64,000 nt of DNA, from the NCBI RefSeq assembly GCF_001642475.1, contig NW_019174074.1, forward strand, positions 1 to 64,000. The letters are read 5' to 3'. The DNA is from Fonsecaea monophora (lineage: Eukaryota; Ascomycota; Eurotiomycetes; Chaetothyriales; Herpotrichiellaceae). A model generated the notes under the pieces. That model ran no database searches. It was not told the DNA's origin and saw only the letters and a program-made list of their open reading frames with translations. A program made the position numbers and the translations under genes. Below are positions 56,597 through 64,000 of this stretch, piece by piece (position 1 is the first letter of the stretch; each line of letters opens with the position of its first letter).

Positions 56597-58356
56597 TTAG
56601 TAGCTCGTACTCTGCAGTGTCGTGAATGGGCCAACTGTTCCCAGGCTCGGGATCCGACCCAACAAAAATTCTAGCATTCTGTATGCCGCAGATGGAGCGT
56701 ATTGCGGGATCATGTGTCCAGACAACTCAACCGTCGCCAGTGTCAATCCTCGTTCGGTATGCCATTTGCCCATAAAACCCGATCCAGCAGTCGACCCCAG
56801 TTCGAAGTCGAATTCAGTGTAGTATGGGACATACATGTCACCAAAACGTGAGGGGGGTGCCGAGAACCCCTGAGCACCATTCCACGTCATGTTCTGAATC
56901 GCAAGCAAAGTACCGTTGTACAGCAGGATCATGTCGAGAATACCGTGACCAATGATGACCCTGTCCGCACTTTCAATAACCCCGGGCAGGACGCTCAGCG
57001 CCGACGGCAGCGAGTTATCCGTGTTGTTGACAAATACATCCACATTGGTGCACTCCATCCACTCTTGACGAGGAGCGTTGATGGCCTTCTGCACGTCACT
57101 GCGGTTAAAGTAGATCGAGGCTCCTTGAGGGACGTAGTCGAACGACCCGGGGAAACCAAGCACGTCCCACAGCAGTGGACATGTCGTCGCTACTTGGTAG
57201 ATGTCGAAACACGGGTTGATGGCTGACGCTGCGAAGAAGACCGCGTCAAAGGTATCGCACGAGTCATCGCTGAGATCGGCGTTCGGTGGCGTGGGCAAGG
57301 GTCCCTTGGGAGGGAACACCAGATTCTCCTCCATGAAGGCGGTGTACCCGCAAGCGTCCGACATGTTATGCAGTTGCTGGACAAAACTGGCATTGAGATC
57401 GAGAAGCGGTAGCCAATAGTCGACAAATGCTGTGACCGGAATGTGTTCTTGCACCACGTCATAACTCAAGCTGGGGTCGTAGATCATGATCGAGCTGATG
57501 TTGTAGAATTCAGTGTCGTTCGCATTGAACATGGCGTCGGCAATATAAGGCACGTAGTACCCTGCATAGGATTCGCCTGCGATGTAGACGGTGTAGCCCT
57601 GCATTGAGAAAAGCTCGACGAAGTTCTTGAAGAAGCCAAGGAACTGCGAAGCCACGTCTGCCTCTGACGTTGCTGTTGGGGTGCCCTGACTGAAGCCGGT
57701 GCCAACAGGTTCTATACCAAATTAGCTCACTGCCCCAATGTCGATCGCCGTTGTGAAAACTCACGCTCAACCCACACCACGTTTGTCAGATTTGTCCACG
57801 ACCATTGGTTGCGCACTGGCTTGAATGTGCCATATTGCCAGAGGAACGGTCCGTTCTCTAGCGACATCTGTTAAGCGGAGCCCTTTTCCACCAGGGTCCC
57901 AATTCCACTGACCTTGCAGGAAGCCTTCCAAGGAGCTGCACCCAGGACCGCCATTCAACCAAATCAGGATCTCATTGGTCGCATTCGGGTTCGACGAAGG
58001 GAAAAACCAAAAGTACAGCTCCGAAGCATTCTTTTCGCTGGAGATAGGCAAGAGGCCAGCATAGGATTCGCCCACGTCAAAATCCACGTCAGGGATTCCG
58101 GTGCCATTGACCGCATACTCTGTGCCTGGTCAGCCATGATCCTACAATCGCATGAATGGGGAAACGAACTTTTGGTGGCATTGTTCAAGAACTTGTGCGG
58201 CGCTGCTCGCTTCTCGAGTTCTGGCACAACAGGGTGCGCGTGAGGTGCTGGAGCTCGCTTGAGCTGTGGGAGCTTCTTGCCCACATGCTGAGCGCTTCTA
58301 CGTGCCGAAGTGAGGGAAACGAGGCCCAAAGCCAGAGCAATGATGGAGAACTTCAT
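56597..58356 (-). CDS. Secreted serine carboxypeptidase (S10)
   Basis: Removes C-terminal amino acids from peptides, with secretory or vacuolar location. Exons are 58170-58356, 57913-58119, 57765-57857 and 56597-57711. Introns of 50, 55 and 53 bp are each fixed by restored family sequence, giving 533 residues. The N-terminus MKFSIIALALGLVSLTSA is a signal peptide, followed by a short basic propeptide (KKLPQLKRAP, then ELEKRAAP). Core motifs: NGTGIPDVDFDVGESYAGLL, WLNGGPGCSSLEGFLQ | ENGPFLW, NQWSWTNLTNVVWVE | QPVGTGFS, nucleophile IAGESYAGYYVPYIA (Ser ~210), Asp in GHGILDMILLYNG (~422), His in ELSGHMIPQYAP (~495). Many N-glycosylation sequons are visible. The first donor is the rare GTTCGT. 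The unspliced frame misses the signal peptide and half the oxyanion region. Confidence 0.95.
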
Positions 58357-59841
58357 GTTGCCTGGCAGATGGAGAGTTTGAGAGGCGCACCAAAACTTGC
58401 ACGACAGCACCGGGAGGGGGGACCAAGGCAAATAAAGGAAAATCTCAAATAGCCCTCAGAGCTTCCCCCTCCATCCAAAGCTGGGATGATTCCCACTGTG
58501 AGCCATGATGAAAGCTGTCCCCAGTGGTCCAGGGTACCTATCTCCACCTCGTGGTAGCATCCATGTCATCCGAGGCGACACAAAATGGTGATTGAACGAT
58601 AACAAGATCCTGCAGCTCCCCGAGGAACCGGTCTACGGTCAAAGCCGTAGCAAGGTTGTGCCTTCAGAGAGGCGTGTGGGAAGCGACATTGTAACGCTGA
58701 TTGAGAGGCGCCCCTGCAGAAGCAGCAGTTAAAGGCTCAGTCTATGACGTGGAAGGGAAGAGAATCGGGGGAGGGCGGCGAGGAGGTAGGAATATGCTGG
58801 ACGGCTGGAGACGATCTTGGGGAAGGATTGGTCTATCGCCATTGATGATTCGTCCACAGCTTGATCGTGTGCCTGCTAACGAGCTGATAACGTTGTCCTT
58901 GCTACCAGCATGTAACCTACCGAGTAAGGTCTTCTCCACCAGAGCTTTCGACAAGGGCTCAGTTGGCCAACAATGTTCTGCCGTTGATTTGACCACGATC
59001 GACATTGAATCCATCAGACAAAGGTACCTCATACACATCGACTAGTTAAATTGACAAAGCGAACGCGACGAGATGAATCAATTCAATACACAAACCGAAG
59101 TAGCCAAAGGGATGGACGAGGTTCAAAGGACAATTTGGTGGAGTGATACGCAATAATTTGGACGGTGGCCAGTGAAGGTGCAAATCGGCAGAGGCCGAGC
59201 GCAGGCAGGCGACGACCTCCACTTTCTTAGCCCAACTAAATCCCTGACAAGGTAGTTAGTTGCCCCTAGTGGCAAATTCTTAGCTGGCCTTAGGCGGTGC
59301 TTATGACCACTTAACTACCTGGGCAGAGCTATTTAGAGCTGGGTTCAACCCCTCATCCCGCCACCTACTTGCTTCCAGGCTTCGAGAAAAGCTTGTTCCC
59401 CCAGTGTCACCGTCCCATCTCCCTCCAGGCAGTAACTTCATATGGCAGGTCAGTGGCACGATACGAGGATCCCATCCAACTGCCTTCGAGTTGCTAAGAT
59501 AGCAAATTCTCCGGAACTGCCGCTGCACTTTCATTCTACTTGTACGAGTACGCTCAAAGCGACATCTTCCTACCCCTGGCATTCTCGTACTCGAGATGGG
59601 CAGCAGTTATAAGTAAGCAAGGCTGGTGTTCTGAAAGGCATAGCAAGGCTCAAGCCCGAGTCCCCTCATTGGACCAGCTAGGCAAGATCAACCCCTGGTG
59701 GCTGTTCAAGGCTGGCCGTGTGGCTGGCTGAAAAGCACACCATGATCACCTCCAACGCAGGTACTTGGTACTCGTGGGTGAACATCTGCGTAGATACGAG
59801 GTACACAGCCTTGCCTGCCCTGGTCCAATATCATCCCTCGT
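58357..59841. other. Intergenic between two peptidase-type genes
   Basis: Carboxypeptidase promoter and gamma-glutamyltransferase 3' flank. It includes AGGTAGTTAGTTGCC and TTAACTACCTGGGCAG words near 59250-59325, similar to CTAGGTAGG motifs elsewhere. No gene supported. Confidence 0.55.
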
Positions 59842-61877
59842 TTATCCTGGCAAGGCACATCCATCACCTCTCGGGTCACTTCCACCACTATACACCACGA
59901 GACCGGTGTCCTCGTCAACGTGTCTCCGAATAATCTGTCCTCGACCGAATTTCGCTCGGTGGAATCCCTGAAGAACCTCGACATCGTGCCCCATCTTCTT
60001 CAATGTCTTGACCACTGCCTCATCAATGCCTTCTTCTAGGTACACGGTTCCTGCGTGTGTATCACCTTCCTTGGGCACGCTCGCTTCAATGCATATTCGA
60101 GGGGCGTCCAGGGCTTGTTGCGGATTCATGCCAAAGACTTCCATATTGAGAAGCACTTGGAGGTGGCCTTGCGGCTGCATAAAGCCGCCCATCACGCCGT
60201 ATACCGAGTGCAGTTCTCGTTCTTCCTCTTTTCCGTGGGTGATCATCCCTGGAATGATTGTGTGGTAAGGCCTCTTTCCGCCCTGGTAGATATTTGGATG
60301 CTCTGGTGGGCCAAGATCAAAGTTCGACCCTCGATTTTGGAGGGTAAACCCGCAGCCCTGGGGGATGATGGAAGATCCAAATCCTTCGTAATTGGAGTTG
60401 ATGAAGCTCATGCCATTGCCTTCCTTGTCCGCTACGGCGAAATACACGGTGTCGCTATGATTCTGGGCTGGGCTGGGTCCGGGCTGTCCATTGCTGTAAA
60501 TACCAGCCTTGTCTTTGTTGAACAGCTTGGCCCGTTCGGCTAGGTATGGTCGCGAGATCATGTCTGCTGGCTTTATCGGCATAAATTCTGGGTCCGTTAC
60601 CCACCATCGAGCGTCAGCAAACGCTATTCGAAGTGCCTCAATCACGGCATGCAAGTGTGCAGCACTATTGTGGTCCTCCTGCGCAAACGTGGGAATCTGT
60701 CTCGTCTGCTCGAGCTCTTCCAGGATGCCGAGCGCCATGAGAGCAACGATTCCCTGTCCGTTGGGCGGGTGCTCCCACAGTTCGACAAAATGGTCATCGG
60801 GTGAACCATTCGTCACTCTTTGAGGTCCCATCTTCTTGACATTCTGGGCGTTGAATCTCAGCGAGATAGGTTCGGTCTCTTGGGGCCCCCGGTTCATGTG
60901 GTCCTCCAGGTCTGACAGTTCCATGTGGCCTCCTGAAGACTTCAAGACGTCAACAATGGCCTGAGCGATTCTCCCAGTATAAAACCCTTTCTTTCCTTCT
61001 GTCGCCAAGGCTCTGAACGTCTTTGCAAGGTTTGGATTCTTCATGATCTCGCCAGCCCGAGGAGCCCGAACGAAATCTTCCGAGTGCTTGTCTCTTTTGA
61101 GCATCTCGCGGTAGTTCGGGGACGCACGCCTAAGATCTTCTTCACCTTCGTGCCACTGCGCACCGTATCAGCGTTGAGCTTCAAAGGTATGATGGAGTTC
61201 AGACAATACTCACCCACATGGCAGACAGCTCGCTGACAGGAAAGCCATTTTCTCCCAGCTCGATTGCTGGAGTCAGGATCTGCTCCAAGCTCAATTTCCC
61301 GCTCCCGAACTTCTCAATTGCATCGACCCATCCTCCAGGCGCCCCAGGAACCGTGACGGACAGTGCACTGAGGACGGGAATCTTGCCATTTTGCGACGAG
61401 GACAAACCCAGCTCTTTCCTCACTTGTTCGAGGGTGGTATTTTTCGGGCTGCGCCCTGAGCCGTTGAGAGCATGAACCTTCTTTGTCTTTGCGTCGAAGA
61501 AAAGGCAGAACATGTCTCCTCCGATACCGGTCGAGGTGGGCTCCGTCATGTTGAGCGCAGCAGCTGGTGGACGGTTAGACGCAATTCGAGCAGGAGGAAG
61601 CAGATACTTGACAGACCGACTGCGACGGCTGCATCCTGATGGCCTCGTTAGTTTGTACTGTGCCCATTGGCTTTTTCCTCTGGGTGTGTCTACTTACAGC
61701 GGCATTCCCTCCCATCTTCAAAATTCTTTGCCCTGCCTCCGCCGCCAATGGCTGTGAGCATGCCACCATTCCCTGTGTGCTGTGGACCACGCTTCTCCTG
61801 CTCGGGAATTTCATAAACATTGCAGTATTACCAGGGAAGATGGCTTGCGCCTTCATGTCTTTGCTGGTTGAACCCAT
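59842..61877 (-). CDS. Gamma-glutamyltransferase family protein
   Basis: An N-terminal-nucleophile hydrolase or transferase acting on gamma-glutamyl compounds such as glutathione. Exons are 61698-61877, a 28-nt microexon 61608-61635, 61214-61563 and 59842-61155. The introns are 62, 44 and 58 bp, and the product is 623 residues. The microexon supplies DAAVAVGLS, restoring GGNAADAAVAVGLSTAALNM and TEPTSTGIGGDMFCLF, the substrate-pocket signature. Later: ALNGSGRSP, VPGAPGGWVDA, ELWEHPPNGQGIVALMAL, AFADARWWVTDP, and the autoprocessing site NHSDTVYF with nucleophile Thr near 422. Then follow GSSIIPQGCGFTLQNRG and the C-terminal SDPRGDGCALPG. No signal peptide or anchor is seen, so this is the intracellular-type branch (YwrD-like), not the membrane GGT. 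It is same strand as the carboxypeptidase, 1.5 kb apart. Confidence 0.94.
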
Positions 61878-62638
61878 TGTGGTAAATCGTCTGGGGACGT
61901 AGGAGAGACAGAGCCTGCGAGGTGGTGCTGTTAGCTGAACAAGAGAGCCGCGAATTGCGCGGCGGACGGGTCCTGGAGATCAGCAATTTAGAACGGATCA
62001 GGATGAGAATGAGCAATGATAAGGAAACCAAGTATACTTGACCTCCTGCTGCGTGGAGTCAATGTTTCTTCCAGGTCATTTGGAGGGGCCTTCGTTTTGC
62101 CGGAACAGTAGTAAATAAAATCGCATCATGCCGGCTGCCCCTCCCATGACGTGGAGAAACGCGAAAACGGCCTGTGTTCCTGTGTCCAAACATGAGGGGC
62201 GAACAACACCGAAACAAGCAAACCTTACTTGCCGCACACCCCTCTAAGCTTGGGCTCCTTTCGGCAGGTCGTTCTGGTGTCGCAGCCCATCAGGACTTCT
62301 CCGTCGATGGAGGCATCGGTCGCTCCCCGAAACGGCGACGACGACGGCGAAGTTGGCCGGCCGGGAATTCAGCGTCCATGGTTTCAAAGAAGGAAAATTG
62401 CTCATTCATAGACTACCATCTCCGTCCATGGGCTAATCCTAACACATTAGGCACTAGTTATACAAAGAATTGGCCGTGAGACCAATCCGCCGCCCGGCAC
62501 ATATGAGATCCTCCTAAAACGAGTGCTCCGGTCCCCACCATTTTCCTTGATCCCTGGTATCCTGCCATGTACTGTCGACGATGTATATTCCAATCACTCT
62601 CAGCTTCGAGGCCCCAAGCATGTCTCGGACGCCCGATA
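61878..62638. other. Intergenic, upstream of gamma-glutamyltransferase
   Basis: Promoter side of the gamma-glutamyltransferase and 3' flank of the partial gene. No open frame with a motif; nothing else seen. Confidence 0.6.
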
Positions 62639-64000
62639 TCAGGCACCGACCCTCTCTCCTCGCCAGATCTCCCTGACAGTCGTGTGCTCCACAAGTGTAT
62701 TGATTGCTTTGCCCAAGATTCCGAACCTTGGAGGTGTGCGAGGCTCAGGATGGTAATGGCGATCCCTCCTTGAGCTTGCGTGTCTCGATGACTTTCCCCG
62801 GTCCTCTGTAACGTCGTCCTTGTCATCTCGCTCTCGATCCGAAGCATCTTCGCGAGACCTGTGGTGTCTATGTTCGCGGTGCTCGTGATGACGACTCCTC
62901 GTTCTCTCTCGTGATCTGTCGCCTGAAAAGTCGGTATCGTTCACCTTGATCATCAGCAGAGGTCTGGTATCGCTCTCGCCTGTGGCCATCCTCTTCAAAA
63001 TGACAGGAATCGGTACCACCGGAGAACCACCACCAGAATGAGTTCCTGCGCTGCTGGGCCGCCTCGTTCTCCTAGGCTCACTGCTGCTTTCGGTGGCAGC
63101 ATCTCGAGATGACTCTGGTGCTTTCTCCTTCTCCTTGCTCCTCCTCTTCATGGCGGCGTCTGTTCCTTCAGCCTCCGATCTTCGCCTTTCCTTTTCTTCG
63201 TGGCGTCTACGCCTTCTCTCTTCCTTGGCACCTTCTTCCTCGGCCTGGCGTCGACTTTGACCATCCCTTGTGACAGGCCGCTCACCTTCATGCCGAGCTC
63301 TCCTGGCTCTCCTCCTCTCTGCTCTTTCACGCTCCTCCTCAGGTGAACGGTCGTGTCGGCTATGCTCTTTATCTTTGGCTTGTCTTTTGATTTGCCTCGC
63401 GAATGCGTTGTCGAATAGTCCTGCTTCGCCTCTGGATCTCTCAAGCTTCCCTCTATGGCCGTGCAATTGATCTTTCGAACTGTGTCCGCGTTTTTCATGA
63501 GACTTCCTTCGTCTTTCCTTTGAACTCTTGGACGCTTCCGATGCCATAAGGCCACCCGCCGCACCAACGACTGCGCCAATAGCAGCTGCTTCAAGCGGGG
63601 ACATCGATCCCTCCACGCCTGGGATTTCTTTCTCTTCAGCAGCTGGTTCAACTTCTTCTTCGTGTCCAGCCTCCTCCGCTGCAGGCTCCTCGTCAACTGT
63701 GGCATCGTTATCGGCTGTTTCTTCTGGTGCAGCAATTGATGCCCCGGGCTCTTCAGAGGCTGCTTCGGTCACTGGATCCTCAGCAACTTCTTCGACGGGT
63801 GCCTCTTCGGGAGCTTCTTCAGACGCCGGCTCATCCCCGGCTTCATCTGTAGGTTCTTCAGGTGTAGGCTCTCCTGCCGTCTCTGCCGCGGTTGCCTCAA
63901 CCACAGGGTCTTCGGGGGCTGCTTCATCAACTGGGTCATCAGCCTCTTCGGGTACCTCAGCAACCTCTTCTGGAGGCTCTTCGGGAGCATCCTCGAGAGT
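62639..64000 (-). CDS. Charged low-complexity protein, 5' end outside window
   Basis: The frame is open from the window edge (ACT CTC GAG GAT… read on the minus strand) to a stop at 62639-62641, so at least 453 codons and no start are visible. The GTG at 63904 is internal. First part: Pro/Glu/Ala-rich imperfect repeats of the type E-E-x-P/A-E-E (for example DEAAPEDPVVEA and EEPTDEAGDEP). A small hydrophobic Gly-rich segment, SPLEAAAIGAVVGAAGGLMA, could be a glycine-zipper or short membrane segment. A long Arg/Lys/Glu/His-rich region follows (RRRARRARHEGERP, KRRSKEKEKAPESS, RSRHHEHREHRHHRS). The C-terminus has a more ordered end, RFGILGKAINTLVEHTTVRE. It resembles fungal proteins loosely annotated as involucrin-repeat or nuclear structural proteins. 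No function can be assigned. Confidence 0.7.
   Translation of the reverse strand, partial: TLEDAPEEPPEEVAEVPEEADDPVDEAAPEDPVVEATAAETAGEPTPEEPTDEAGDEPASEEAPEEAPVEEVAEDPVTEAASEEPGASIAAPEETADNDATVDEEPAAEEAGHEEEVEPAAEEKEIPGVEGSMSPLEAAAIGAVVGAAGGLMASEASKSSKERRRKSHEKRGHSSKDQLHGHRGKLERSRGEAGLFDNAFARQIKRQAKDKEHSRHDRSPEEERERAERRRARRARHEGERPVTRDGQSRRQAEEEGAKEERRRRRHEEKERRRSEAEGTDAAMKRRSKEKEKAPESSRDAATESSSEPRRTRRPSSAGTHSGGGSPVVPIPVILKRMATGESDTRPLLMIKVNDTDFSGDRSRERTRSRHHEHREHRHHRSREDASDRERDDKDDVTEDRGKSSRHASSRRDRHYHPEPRTPPRFGILGKAINTLVEHTTVREIWRGERVGA

Noticed and set aside
1..64000. CRISPR arrays, phage genes or bacterial operons
   Set aside because: No regularly spaced repeats of the right size, and every recognisable gene is fungal with introns.

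Overview
The window is nuclear DNA of a filamentous ascomycete (Pezizomycotina). Genes are interrupted by short introns (44-139 bp) with GTNNGT donors, CTAAC-type branch sites and YAG acceptors. Regulator families (Zn2Cys6, fungal bZIP, FRQ) and a lone dispersed 5S rRNA gene also fit. A FREQUENCY clock gene argues against Aspergillus/Penicillium-type Eurotiales, which lack it. I cannot assign a class from sequence alone. All exon boundaries were worked out by hand from splice signals, frame continuity and family motifs. No searches were run.

Layout. 0-6 kb: microsatellites, one uncertain ORF and one low-complexity gene. 6-15.6 kb: mitochondrial succinyl-CoA:3-ketoacid CoA-transferase (-), the circadian clock gene frq (-), and a divergent Atg22-like transporter (+). 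15.6-22.3 kb: gene-poor, with one small low-complexity gene, an imperfect direct repeat and one doubtful gene. 22.3-25.7 kb: GNAT acetyltransferase, a small two-exon unknown gene and an acyl/aryl-CoA ligase, all +. 27-30.7 kb: a bZIP factor (-) and a Zn2Cys6 factor (+). 32.4-35 kb: a head-to-head ribosome-biogenesis pair, TSR3 (-) and exosome subunit RRP4 (+), sharing a 241-bp promoter. 35.9-45.3 kb: all minus strand, comprising a PB1-like/UBA protein, a conserved mitochondrial unknown, a DUF427 protein and Mediator subunit Med1. 46-48.2 kb: a 5S rRNA gene and a small-subunit catalase. 51.3-55 kb: a convergent pair made of a fumarylacetoacetate-hydrolase-family enzyme and a type I extradiol ring-cleavage dioxygenase. 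56.6-61.9 kb: secreted serine carboxypeptidase and gamma-glutamyltransferase (both -). 62.6-64 kb: 3' part of a charged Glu/Pro- and Arg-rich protein that runs off the window.

How genes may work together. The clearest shared-pathway pairs are TSR3/RRP4 (18S rRNA modification and rRNA processing) and the extradiol dioxygenase/FAH-family pair (a candidate meta-cleavage step followed by C-C hydrolysis or decarboxylation). The frq upstream region carries an unusual density of GATCGA and a GATNC--CGATN-like element, as expected for White Collar control. The rest looks like ordinary accessory and housekeeping gene content with long intergenic spaces.
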